A stretch of DNA of 64,000 nt from Styela clava (Eukaryota > Chordata > Ascidiacea > Stolidobranchia > Styelidae). The notes under the pieces were generated by a model. That model saw nothing but the letters and a program-made list of their open reading frames with translations, did not search any database and was not told the DNA's origin. The stretch is taken from positions 15,376,001 to 15,440,000 of the forward strand of contig NC_135261.1 of assembly GCF_964204865.1 (NCBI RefSeq). Reading direction: 5' to 3'. Every line of letters begins with the position of its first letter. The first letter of the stretch is position 1. Below are positions 50,537 through 61,608 of this stretch, piece by piece. A program made the translations under genes and the position numbers.

Positions 50537-50815
50537 CAAGAGAGCTATGCTCAAATATATGGACACGTAGCGCCACCCAATGGCAATAATTTTGATGACG
50601 TCATAGCAAAAAAAAAGTAATAGCCTTCTGGAGAAAAATTTTATCTTTAACACACTGAAAATTTCAAAGCAATTGGTCTAGTATTCGAAGAGAAAAGCGA
50701 TTTTTTTAAAATGGAGACGGAGACAAATATCAACAATAACAACAAAATTTTGAAACGATTGTTATGGCCACTAAACGTGTCCAATAACAACAAAATTTTG
50801 AAACGAAGCGATTGA
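50537..50815. repeat. Dispersed repeat 'S', copy 1
   Basis: Shares with 60325-60555 the blocks CAAGAGAGCTATGCTCAAAT, TTTTGATGACGTCATAGCA, AGTAATAGCCTTCTGGAGAA, TTTCAAAGCAATTGGTC and AGTATTCGAAGAGAAAAGCG. It ends with an internal duplication of AACAACAAAATTTTGAAACGA (about 50736 and 50787). It lies about 200 bp upstream of the MGST3 start codon and contributes a palindromic TGACGTCA (CRE-like) site to that flank. Confidence 0.8.
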
Positions 50816-51008
50816 GAAGACAAAAAATACATTATCGGACATGAAACTGGCCTAGCATGACTCCGGACACTAAAATATGAAATGATGCAGATTCATTCTG
50901 AATCTGAACCTGCATTCTGCACGTCTCCAAAGTCGGCATTCTGGCATTCCTTGTTTGTCCAGAGCTTATTATCATCGTGTTGTATTAGATTTTGTTAGAA
51001 TCTTCAAC

Positions 51009-54000
51009 ATGAAGAACGTTTTGCCCAGAGAATATGGATATGTGGCGCTGACTGGAACAGCAGCATGGGCGTTAATGATGTGGATGAGTGTTATTAATGT
51101 GAACAAAGCCAGGAAGACATATAATGTGCCGGTAAAATTTTGATATAATTACCGTGGTCTGATTTAGCAGATGAGTACCAGTACGGTACGGTACCATAAC
51201 ATACCCGTCATTGTACTAATCGCGCAGTTAGGCATAATGGTTTAAATAAAAATACGCAGGCTACGGTCTCGTGTAGTTTCGTACCAAACTTCTAAAGGGC
51301 GTAGCATAACAATTTTTTGACATATCAATCCTAACCCTTATCTGACTACGCCATCACAATCACGTCATAAAGCTTGTCAAATATAAGTCTGATCGCCCGA
51401 AATAGCATCAGCGCCGAGGATACTATTTATACCGATATTTACTAATTTTGATGTAAAATTCCTGTTTGGGCCATGTTTAACAAGATATTATTATATGTTT
51501 CCGACTTACAATTTTTCTCAAACTTGGTTCGAGGTTACTTCACAATATGTTCTTCTAGGATATTTTATTCAAAAGTGGGGTACGTAATCGAAAAGTACAA
51601 AATTTGGGGTTGAAATACTGATATTTATTAATTTTGATGTAACATTACTGTTTGGGCCATGTTTAACAAGATATTATTATATGTTCCCGACATACAATTT
51701 TTCTCAAACTTGGTTCAAGGTTACTTCACGATATGTTCTTCTAGGATATTTTATTCAAAAGTGGGGTACGTAATCGAAAAGTACAAAATTTGGGGTTGAA
51801 ATACTGATAGATAGATAGATAGATAGTTTATTTCGAAAACTCCATAACAAACCTAAATTTAAAATGGAGAATTCTGGAGGGCAAGCAAAACCTACAAAAA
51901 AGTTTAAAACATGAAGTATCTCATGTGCCTGCCCACCAGCACGCACACAAAAACACAAGCCCAATTAAATGAGGCTTGGGCCAAACTTAAAAAACAAAAT
52001 ACACGATAGTAATAAACTTTCGGGCTGTTGTACTCTCTTTCAACAATTACGTTGATAATGACCAATACCTACAACTTCATGCAAAGATAATATGGGGAGT
52101 GGAATGTAATAAATTTGCGACGATAGTCATACTCATGAAGCCATGAAAGCTTTAAGAAAAACCAAGCCATGAAAAACTACACTGATAGCTAGATTGGGCA
52201 TTGCGGAAAAGGTGATAAGTGGTTTAATATACAAACAAACGCAAAACCATGGCGGCAAATTCGGTGTGCGGACACTCATAAAAACAATTATTAGGAAAAA
52301 CACTAATCACACGTGAGCAGGTCTGTAGCCTAATGGATACATTGACGTGGCCAACATTGTTAAAACAGTACCGGTATACACACAGAGAGAACAAATCAAA
52401 AATATGCCACTAAATGAATGTTTAAAAATGTTACACTGCAAACTATTTACACATATATAGTTGAATACTCAGTATTCAAGCGGAATTTCTAGAAATAGCA
52501 GTATATCATACTCTTTGTCACAAAATAAAATATCTGAATCAATCCCTGTTGTATTCATCTTTCGATTCTGTTATGATGTCCGTATGTTGCCTTTATGCTG
52601 CCATGTAATTTCATATTTCGGCCTTTACTTGTTGATATTCCTTAAGTGCTGGTTCATTGTTGTCAATCTAATCTTTCTGCGCCGTTCAAAAATGCGACCG
52701 CACCCGACGACTGCCAAACACAAACTTTAAATCCAATCTTTTATCCATAAACTTCTTTAATTCCGGTGGATGGGCCTTCGGTGATATTTATTAATTTTGA
52801 TGTAACATTACTGTTTGGGCCATGTTTAACAAGATATTATTATATGTTCCCGACATACAATTTTTCTCAAACTTGGTTCAAGGTTACTTCACGATATGTT
52901 CTTTTGTGATATCTTCTTCAAAAGTGGGGCACGTAATCGAAAAGTCCAAAATTTGGGGTTAAAATACTGATATTTATTAATTTTGATGTAAAATTCCTGT
53001 TTGGGCCATGTTTAACAAGATATTAATATATGTTCCCGCCTAAAAAATTTTCCTCAAACTTGGTTCGAGGTTACTGCACAATATGTTCTTTTGGGATATT
53101 TTATTCAAAAATGGGGCACGTAATCGAAAAGTCCAAAATTTGGGGTTGAAATACTGATATTTATTAATTTTGATGTAAAATTCCTGTTTGGGCCATGTTT
53201 AACAAGATATTATTATATGTTCTCGACATACAATTTTTCTCAAACTTGGTTCCAGGTTACTTCACAATATGTTCTTTTGGAATATTATATTCAAAAGTGG
53301 GGCACGTAATCGAAAAGTCCAAAATTTTGGGTTAAAATGCCGATATTCACTAATTTTGATGTAAAATTCCTGTTTGGGCCATGTTTAAGCGTTTTAGCAG
53401 GGTTAACAGGATATTAATATATGTTCCCGACATACAATTTTTCTCAAACTTGGTTCAAGGTTACTTCACAATATGTTCTTCTAGGATATTTTATTCAGAA
53501 GTGGAGCACGTAATCGAAAAGTACAAAATTTGGGGTTGAAATACTGATATTTATTAATTTTGATGTGAAATTCCTGTTTGGGCCATTTAACAAGATATTA
53601 TTATATGTTCCCGACATACAATTTTCCTCAAACTTGGTTCGAGGTTACTTCACAATATGTTCTTTTGGAATATTTTATTCAAAAGTGGGGCACGTAATCG
53701 AAATATCTAAAATTTTGGGTTAAAATGCCGATATTCACTAATTTTGATGTAAAATTCCTGTTTGGGCCATGTTTAACAAGATATTAATATATGTTCCCGA
53801 CATATAATTTTTCTCAAACTTGGTTCGAGGTTACTTCACAATATGTTCTTCTAGGATAATTTATTCAAAAGTGGGGCACGTAATCGAAAAGTACAAAATT
53901 TGGGGTTGAAATACTGATATTTATTAATTTTGATGTAAAATTCCTGTTTGGGCCATGTTTAACAAGATATTATTATATGTTCCCGACATACAATTTTTCT

Positions 54001-55443
54001 CAAACTAGGTTCGAGGTTACTTCACAATATGTTCTTTTGTGATATCTTCTTCAAAAGTGGGGCACCTAATCGAAAAGTACAGAATTTGGGGTTAAAATGC
54101 CGACATTTATTAATTTTAATGTGAAATTTTTTTTTTTGGCCATGTTTGACAATGTATTATTATATGTTCCCAACATATAATTTTCATAAAACTTGAATTA
54201 GGATGACTTCAATATAAGTTTTTTTTATATCAACTTCAAAAATCTGCCTGGCCATCGGAAATTACAGATAAGTTTTGTGTAATTTTGAGTGTAGCAAAAT
54301 TGCGCCGTAAATCTGGCAAGTAGTTTGCGACTAGCTTTCCTTTTTTCCGTCGCGGCATTTAAGTGCCATGTTAAATCGTTTTCTGGCAACGCTATTTTAC
54401 CGTTCCGAAAACGAGAGAGATGTCCGCTGAGAGATGTCTGCTAGGGTAACCTTGGTATGTTAAGTACGAAAGTACATGAGACCCCGATATTCATCAACCA
54501 AATATTAACTAATAACTGCTGAAATAGACGATGGGTTTTCCATTTGATCGACCCTGCTTTTTTTTGACCATGATGCATCCTGGTCTAGCCTGAAAATTTC
54601 TTCAGGTTGAATCGTTCAGTGCTAGTTACTTTTTTCAGGACTTTTTCACCAGACCTGCAGACTGAGACCCTACAGCCCTGAGTGCCCTTCACTCAAACAT
54701 TAATACCCTAAAGCAATACATTTTTTCATTATTCACTCATCCCATAATTGCATCAAGTCTCTAGCACCTCTCCCAATTCTGCAATTGGCAGTTCTAACTC
54801 ATTTACCACCCAGAACCTTTCAAATGTTTCTAACTTAGCCTTTGTTTCAGTTCCCAAAAATGTACAGTGATGAAAATCAGATATTCAATTGCATCCAACG
54901 TGCTCACCAGAATACCGTAGAGCAACTGCCACAATTCTTATTTCTGCTTGGTCTTGGTGGAGTACAACATCCGGTAAGATTTCATAATGGACAAAATGAA
55001 TTCAACTGATCTCTCTGAAATTCGATGTAGAGTTTCCGTTAGCAGCAAATATGCAGTGACAGGGTTGACAAAGTCTGGTGGCAATGTCGATAAGCTTAGT
55101 CAATTGAAAATGTTCGAACATTTCACTTTTGTGGAGTGGTCAGTGAAACACAAAATGTATCCGTTTGATATGTTGCTATATGCAAACTCCGTCTGCAACT
55201 CTACCTCGGCATTGAAAGATGGGAGGTAATAATTTTAAATCGAGGTCTTTGTCTCATCTTTTTTAGAAATTCGCATCTGCATGTGGAATGCTTTGGGTAC
55301 TGGGGCGCATTGCTTATGCAAAAGGATACTATACGGGCAATCCAGCTAACAGGACAAGGGGAAGATTTGGACATTTTGGAATGCTGGGACTGGTCGGTTC
55401 TACAGTATCATTTGCTCTTCATCAGCTAGAAATTTTAGATTGA
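51009..55443 (+). CDS. MGST3: Microsomal glutathione S-transferase 3
   Basis: Three exons, 51009-51131, 54851-54973 and 55267-55443, all joined in phase 0, give 140 residues (human MGST3 is about 152). MGST3 is a MAPEG-family membrane enzyme with glutathione-dependent transferase/peroxidase and LTC4-synthase activity in ER or outer mitochondrial membranes. Signatures: EYGYVALTG near the start, [11 protein letters not shown], the MAPEG motif [25 protein letters not shown], and [20 protein letters not shown]. Four membrane segments are visible. The Met at 51009 aligns with the family start; the frame is open to an upstream Met at 50955, but that adds unconserved residues. The C-terminus is shorter than in vertebrates. 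Intron 1 (3.7 kb) is filled with satellite and an insertion. AATAAA lies at 55831. Confidence 0.95.
51434..51805. repeat. ~186-bp satellite, first two units
   Basis: Units start GATATTTACTAATTTTGATG at 51434 and 51620. The array is cut at 51806 by a ~1-kb insertion and resumes at 52783. See the main block for the unit structure. Confidence 0.95.
51806..52782 (-). mobile_element. Insertion splitting the satellite, probable retroelement 3' end
   Basis: The insertion begins with (GATA)n, then TAGTTTATTTCGAAAACTCC. Read on the minus strand it ends AATAAACTATC followed by (TATC)n, which is the layout of a non-LTR/SINE 3' end with a microsatellite tail. The rest carries no recognisable reverse transcriptase. 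The right junction coincides with the restart of the satellite at 52783. Confidence 0.45.
52783..54250. repeat. ~186-bp satellite in MGST3 intron 1, eight units
   Basis: Units start at 52783, 52970, 53156, 53342, 53546, 53730, 53916 and 54102, spaced 184-187 bp except one of 204 bp that carries a ~20-bp insertion (GCGTTTTAGCAGGGTTAACA). The last unit is degenerate. Core blocks: CTGTTTGGGCCATGTTTAAC, TCTCAAACTTGGTTCGAGGT, TTCAAAAGTGGGGCACGTAA. From 53342 on, units alternate between an ATGCCGATATTCAC junction and an ATACTGATATTTATT junction. No ORF spans the array. Confidence 0.95.
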
Positions 55444-55830
55444 GAAAATGGTCTCTTTGCCTATATAACATTGAAGAAACGTGCAACTTGTACGTGAATG
55501 ATAATCTCATAACCTGAGTAATTAATGTAATGTCCTCACAATGAAATTACATTTATCACAAGTCAAATGTCATCAAAGGTGCCACATATTGGCTCTTCTA
55601 ATCCATATCGAGGTTTCCTTTTTTTATGCAGTTAGTGAATTGAATACCTAATCCTGCATTTCCACACGATTAGATTACTGGCAATGTAAGTTCCTCGCAT
55701 ACTATAATTATCAAGTACTTTTTCTTTTATTTGAAATTGCTATTATTATGCAATATTTGTTCTCAAAATTACAATGCTAATTCAATATAGTATTTCTTCA
55801 GTAGAACCTTTTTGGTCAAGAGAGCCATAA

Positions 55831-55836
55831 AATAAA
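55831..55836 (+). terminator. Likely MGST3 polyadenylation signal
   Basis: AATAAA about 390 bp after the MGST3 stop codon; the first good signal on that strand. Confidence 0.5.
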
Positions 55837-55929
55837 CATATTTTCAATTGCATTTCCGTGCAAGCCATATGACATTTCTTCACTTAATCAGGCCTGAAAT
55901 GTTTACTCAAAAGTCAACACATACAATGT

Positions 55930-56229
55930 GATTTCTGATGCTGCATGTAGTCGCTGCGGGCCTTGAACAGTTGCTCACTTGCAGTTGCAGCCCAAGTTGA
56001 AATCTACGGTACTCATCACCCTTTTTCGTTTAGGCATCTCCGTAGTGTTTATAAAACTCTTGTCGCTTAATGCCTATCTGGTGATTATCTTACATAACAT
56101 AAACATGTGCTGGGTGCGCGTTCTCAAACGTATTGGGAATTTCCTGCCAAAATTGGCTATAAAAGTGTTTGAAATCTCGTAACAATAGTAATAGATTTTT
56201 CTGGGAGCCACGGGTTCCCGATCCCTGAT
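55930..56229. mobile_element. hAT-type relic
   Basis: The right end reads GGGAGCCACGGGTTCCCGATCCCTG; its inverse begins CAGGGATCGGGAACCCGTGG, a common hAT end. The left end was not found, so the start coordinate is only a guess. It lies between the convergent MGST3 and PNO1 genes. Confidence 0.4.
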
Positions 56230-56429
56230 CTACACCTTTAAGATCAAGACGACAAGCTATAAATACTGCAAATTTCGATCGTTTTTACAATATAATGTAT
56301 TAGAGAAGTATCGCGTCAGTACAGAAGCAATAAGATGAAGCTGAAATTTGAAATCATTCTGCAACAGTATCACAGGATTGTTATTAATCAAGCCAATCGG
56401 GTTATCCATGTCATGAGGCAGTAATTAAT

Positions 56430-59400
56430 TCAAAATCTTTCTGAAACCCTTCCAGCAACAGACCTTAAATTTCCATATACTTTTGAAGGAGGACTACCGA
56501 GGATTAAATTACAAATAGCAGTTCTGGCTAATCTGATGTTCTGATACGATCCCAAAATGTGAATATGCCTGTTGAACAAAAGATAAAAATTTCACCAAAC
56601 AGTTATGCATGCCCTGATAAAGAACATGGATTGGTATACGACTATGTCAATTATTACTGAGTGAAATCATGAATTCACAACAAAAATGATCAACTTGTTG
56701 TTTCAATTTTAATCTGCAGTGTGAAAGTGAAGATTTGAAATGTACTTACGAATCAGCTAATACAATTCTCGATTTCGTAACATTCTCAATTGTGAATTTT
56801 GTTCTTCCACCAGAACCAGCTACCCTACCAATAGCTCTTGATAAATGATCTCCTTTTAACGGCTTAACTGAAAAAAAAATATGAACAAATGAAGCCGAAG
56901 AATCTGAAAATATTTTCAAAAATCAACAACAAATACAGGATTGGAGTTGAATTGAGCTTGGTAAAAACTAAATTACCACTAAGATTCATTAACCAGCTAA
57001 CAATATAGTTACAAAAAGTGACCCCCAAAAACAGAACCCAGGTCAATTAAAACATATTCTATAGAGAACATAACATATGTGCAAAGAATCCCAGATTAAT
57101 AAACAACATGGTCATTACACAGCTCATAAAGGATGTGTGTTACCTAATTTTCATTTACTGTTATTCTGTTTAAAGCAAATTTAATCACACATAAAGAATA
57201 TATGCAACATTGATGATACTCACCGTCTGTAACCTGAAAAGATTCAAGAAAAAGTTCATCAAGCCTAACAAGCGCAAGTGCATCTTCAACAGTGAAACCT
57301 AATATAAACGCTTTGACAAAATCTGCACCTCGTTGTAATGCTCCAATATCTGTAGTTTGTTTGCAAGTCTTGAAAAGAATTATAAAAATATTATAATAAA
57401 ATCAAAGGTTATTGCCTTGTATATTGTTTATTATGCTGATAAGTTTGAGTAAAAAAATTGGGGGAAAGCCAATTATATTCTCCCTAATGTAGCTGCCCAA
57501 CAGGTATTGTAGATACCGTAATCAATATTCAAATTGACAAAATTATTGTATTCGACCAAAGACTAAAAATCTGATATTAGCGATCACAAAATAAATGAGA
57601 CTGATAAATTCAACAAGCAATTATTAATGATCAAGGATTTTGAATAGAAATGATGATTTCCAAAATAGACGGTACTATAGCAAGCTCTATGAAAAGAAAC
57701 AACTGGCTATTGTACTTTGGACAGTTGAATTGTATTTAATGTTGTTATATCAATCATAAAATAGGTAACTGATTAGTTCACATCATTTATACAGTTGAAC
57801 CTCGATAGTTTTCAAGAATCTAACACAACCGACAAATAAAATTTGGAATTGAAATATGATGTCCAGATTTTCTTCTAGAACAAAATCATCATGAAACGTA
57901 GAGAAAGGATGATTTATTCACCTGTAATTCTACATTCCTAGTTTTGAGGTTAAATCTTATCTGTAACTTGAGTTGTTCAACAACAGGAGAATATATTTTT
58001 AACCAATTTTCTTTCAATGGTGAATATCTGTTAGCTGGCACAGGAATTTTTCTGAAATCTTTCTTTCCATCCTGGTGAAATAATATAATCCATTAAAGCT
58101 TCTTCAAAAAAAGAATAAATAGTAATGAAAACGTTAACCTAGAACTGTAGAACTAACATTTTGAAAGACATTCCCATGCCAGAACCGGACTAGTAAGCCT
58201 GAAAAGTTTATCCTGCACCACCTTTTTAACACAATATCAGTATACTCTATTATCCCAATCGTTACCAAGAGCAAATCATACTACTGTACTGTCATATTTA
58301 AAAGAAGGGAATACAATAAGGCAGCTTATTCATATGGAAACCACAGCATTTCGTCCGGTTATCAGCCAGTCTGGATTTCATGGCCTTTTCGAACGAGAAA
58401 TCGGGCGTGCAATCAGAAATTCCCGTGTGCAAATAAGAATTTCTGGCGTGCAAAACAACTGCGCCCGCTAAACTGATTTCGAACTAAGATACCTCTCAAT
58501 ACATCCGCGTAAAAATAAGTTGGATCATAGCAAAAATGGACGTTTGACCTTTGACCCCCAAAACATCATTTCTATATTTTGTCACTAATTTTGAAAGTGT
58601 TTGTGCGAGAGAGAGTAGATACCGGTACTGTTCAGTACATCCGTGTAAAATTATTGTATTAAAAATACGCTGAATCAGAGCCATAACTGGCCAGCGTCGG
58701 TGAGGAGGCGATTTTTCTCACGGGATTCCTATCATTCAACACGATATGGTGATTTTTGCTTCGCATTTTTCGATCAGGCCAAATCTTGCGAGCAAGTATT
58801 AGTCGACAATTGTAAAGTTATAATTTTTTGGCATTTTTATATTACTAGATTATTGATTTAAAAACTATTTAAACCGATTTACATTGGTGAGCAATTGCAA
58901 ATTTTCGGCGTGCAAAATTGAATTCGCTCGCGTGCATTTTTGTGGAGCGCTAGCGCCCTCGGGCGTGCATCTGCCATGGAATCCAGTCTGGGTTATCAGT
59001 CCAAGTCGATTAGGGCAATAATTTCATGAGTTGTTTTAAACATATGCAGACATCTGGACATGGGCGAAAGAAGCTATAACTGTATAACCACCCATCGGGC
59101 AGCCCAGCAATCCTCTCACACATAATCATTCCCCACAGGATTCGAATCCATGCAATGTAATCAAAGATGCCATTACAAGCGTATTCCTATCAAAGCATCG
59201 ACTAGCATGATGCACGAACCACTGGGCCAAGGCCGTCATTATTATTCGTTTATAGTCCATCCTCACTCAGTGTAAAAACAAAGCACTGTAGTTCTAAAAA
59301 CTTTTGCAATTAAGGGATGGAAGGCTCATTAAATAATGATTTTTAAATTATCCTGATTTCAGGATTTTTAATCAGTTCAAACCCGGTAAGTAGCAATAGA

Positions 59401-59598
59401 ACCATTTCAAGAAATCAAAGTTTCAGTATTTAATACCACTATATCATTAAATTAGTTATTTACCAATAATTTGTCCCCACTTATCTGTGGAAAATGTGGT
59501 CTTTTGATCGTGGGTCCCGAATCATCCATCTCCATCTTTCTTTTAGATTTCATTTTTCTACTCCGAACGGTTTTGAATTCTTCGCTTTCTCCCGACAT
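56430..59598 (-). CDS. PNO1: RNA-binding protein PNO1 (Dim2), ribosome assembly factor
   Basis: Five exons on the minus strand: 59464-59598, 57922-58071, 57224-57368, 56750-56867 and 56430-56568. Phases 0, 0, 1, 2 all fit, giving 228 residues (human PNO1 is about 252). PNO1 is a KH-domain protein needed for 18S rRNA maturation and 40S subunit assembly in nucleolus and cytoplasm. Signatures in order: basic N-terminus ([10 protein letters not shown]); [62 protein letters not shown]; the second KH with [40 protein letters not shown]; and the C-terminus [20 protein letters not shown]. The upstream in-frame Met at 59688 adds a hydrophobic stretch foreign to the family, so MSGESEEF was chosen. Intron 1 holds a hAT element and a SINE. 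Confidence 0.96.
58366..58991. mobile_element. Non-autonomous hAT-type MITE (626 bp) in PNO1 intron 1
   Basis: The ends are imperfect inverted repeats (CAGTCTGGATTTCATGGC and, inverted, CAGACTGGATTCCATGGC). The whole is flanked by an exact 8-bp duplication GTTATCAG (58358-58365 and 58992-58999). GCGTGCAA/T motifs recur near both ends (about 58405, 58444, 58910, 58929, 58963), like the subterminal transposase-binding repeats of hAT elements. No transposase frame. Confidence 0.9.
59045..59240 (-). mobile_element. tRNA-derived SINE, copy 2 (head and body, minus strand)
   Basis: On the minus strand it reads an A-box-like TGGCCCAGTGGTTCG, a B box GGATTCGAATCC, then GAGAGGATTGCTGGGCTG and GGGTGGTTA, matching copy 1. 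It lacks the AATCCTATCCTAT tail. It lies in PNO1 intron 1 in the sense orientation. Confidence 0.75.
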
Positions 59599-59787
59599 TT
59601 TATGTGAATTTATTAGATAAACGGTATGCAAAAAAGCAACCAGGCCGATGCTAAAACTGTAAGATGGCAGAAACGAACAACAGGACAATCGATTTTCTGA
59701 AAATCGCTCAGCTCAGCGAACATGTGTGTAGCCACGGATGAATGCGTTGAGATATCGGGGCGAGAATGTTACATTTGCGAGAAAACG

Positions 59788-59859
59788 GTTTCACGATACA
59801 GTTTCATCAGAGCCGTTATATATTCGTAAATATATAATGGCTCTGGTTTCATCGTGAAC
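59788..59859. repeat. Short imperfect inverted repeat (hairpin)
   Basis: GTTTCACGAT..CATCAGAGCCGTTATATA on the left pairs with TATATAATGGCTCTG..CATCGTGAAC on the right around a TTCGTAAA loop. It lies ~190 bp upstream of the PNO1 start codon. It may be a small MITE or a structured promoter element. Confidence 0.7.
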
Positions 59860-60324
59860 ATAAAAAAGAATTTTTTTTTGGTAAGAAATACCCAAAAAAT
59901 GCTGGCATACAGCGTAGTTAAAGCCCACTGAATATCGATAGCAATATTCCAAATACTCAATTAAGAAGTATCAAATATACGAGAATACAAAGTTTGTGCT
60001 ATTTTTGTAGTTGGCTGTATTTATTCATTTGTTTTTGTTAGATAATATGGACCCCAACGGTACGCAATGATAAACAAATTGAATGTACCTCCAACCTAAC
60101 TTCATATCGACCCATTCTCTTTGGGATCAGGAAAATATTGATTTTTTTTATATCCTCGCTAAGTTATTTGAATGGGATTTTGTATTCCCCCAATAAAATA
60201 AAAATTCCACTCCTATTTGAAAGGCTTCGTGGTGAGAGAGAACATTTATTTTTTCGTCGAACCAGAAAACATGATGATACAATAACAAATAATAATAAAA
60301 CAACATATAATGCAATATTAATTA

Positions 60325-60555
60325 CAAGAGAGCTATGCTCAAATATATGGACACGTAGAGTTACATAATTTTGATGACGTCATAGCAGAAAAAAAAGTAA
60401 TAGCCTTCTGGAGAAAATTTTTATCTTTAACCACTGAAAATTTCAAAGCAATTGGTCCAGTATTCGAAGAGAAAAGCGACTTTTTAAAAACGTGTCAAAG
60501 AACAAGAACATATATATTGAAACGATCGTTATGTCCACTACGTGTCCAATAAACG
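60325..60555. repeat. Dispersed repeat 'S', copy 2
   Basis: Same orientation as copy 1 at 50.5 kb and about 85-90% alike by eye over ~230 bp, including the TGACGTCA site. It ends near CGTGTCCAATAAACG and abuts SINE copy 3. Confidence 0.8.
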
Positions 60556-60589
60556 AAATAATTGTTGGGTCCTCTAAATCCGTTAGGAA

Positions 60590-60995
60590 TACGCTCGACA
60601 CCACACCGGGTTCGAATCTCATGCTGGTATAATTATGCGTGCAAGATTGCTAGACTCCTCGCCGCGGAATAAGGGTGATTCAAATAACCGCTGGTCTGTT
60701 ACGGTTTTTTTCACCATCAAGTGAACCATGCATATGACAAATAAATGGCTAGCTAATCCCATAACATATTATGGTCGTATCGTTATCACCCAGTAATCAA
60801 CCGAAAACTGCATTATGTAACGTCCAATTATATATTTACTATTGTATTGAATCATCACGTTTTCTGCTTTGACGAAAAAAATAAATTCTCTTTCACCCGA
60901 CAGGGACTTGTAACCGGAAGAGATGGTCATATATTTAAGCCGTTTTGTTTGATTTTCTCTCTCCAGAGATGAATATGTAAATCCTATCCTATCTT
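60590..60995 (+). mobile_element. tRNA-derived SINE, copy 3, 5'-truncated and interrupted
   Basis: It starts within the tRNA part (GGAATACGCTCG; B box GGTTCGAATC), continues through GATTGCTAGACTCCTCGCCG and AACCGCTGGTC, is broken after CTAATCCCATA at about 60768 by ~130 bp of foreign AT-rich sequence, and resumes with CCGACAGGGACTTGTAACCGG. It ends AATGTAAATCCTATCCTATC, the same tail as copy 1. Confidence 0.8.
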
Positions 60996-61608
60996 AATTG
61001 TTATATGTGGCGTATTCAAGGTACATGGCCGTCGTTTGGATAAGATATTGTAATGAAATAAATTCAAATTGGAAATAATTGAAACTAGATTTTCTACTCG
61101 AAAATAACTGCATGTATTTCAATTCAACAATAGTCCTTAAAAATCTTTAATCAATGATCGAGGGGACGTAAATTTTAAGGAACATAAGTCTCCGTTAACG
61201 TAAATAGAATCAACATCAAGACTGAAGTCCATCAATCTTTCCTTCCAAATTAGGGAACCTATTGGAGGGACACTGAAGAGGCTTCTGTGTTATTGTGTAC
61301 AGTGTTTCGTAAACTACCATAGCTTAATTTCAACTGGGCTGAATCTGTTGATGCTCTGTTTCAGCAACCATTATAAGCTTGAAGATAAAAAATAATAATA
61401 ATTTCACACGCAAAGTCGAAATTTTCATCAAATTTTTTTACAGAAGAAGCAAAAAATGCAATATTCATATCCACAGACTTTCTATCGCTATTCGAATATT
61501 AGAAAATTTCAAATAATACAAGGGCGGCAGTGACATATCGGAATGAAGGTACCATAACAGGTTAAATGCACTGTTTCATCAATTGCAACATGCCCGATAC
61601 CAGAGCTT

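Noticed and set aside
51434-54250. CRISPR-like array
   Set aside because: Units are contiguous ~186-bp tandem repeats without unique spacers, in an animal intron.
57793-57812. CAGTTGAACCTCGATAG, resembling a pogo/Tigger end
   Set aside because: No partner end or TA duplication nearby; too short to support.
59599-59688. Upstream in-frame start for PNO1
   Set aside because: It adds a hydrophobic leader unknown in PNO1, a nuclear/cytoplasmic RNA-binding protein.
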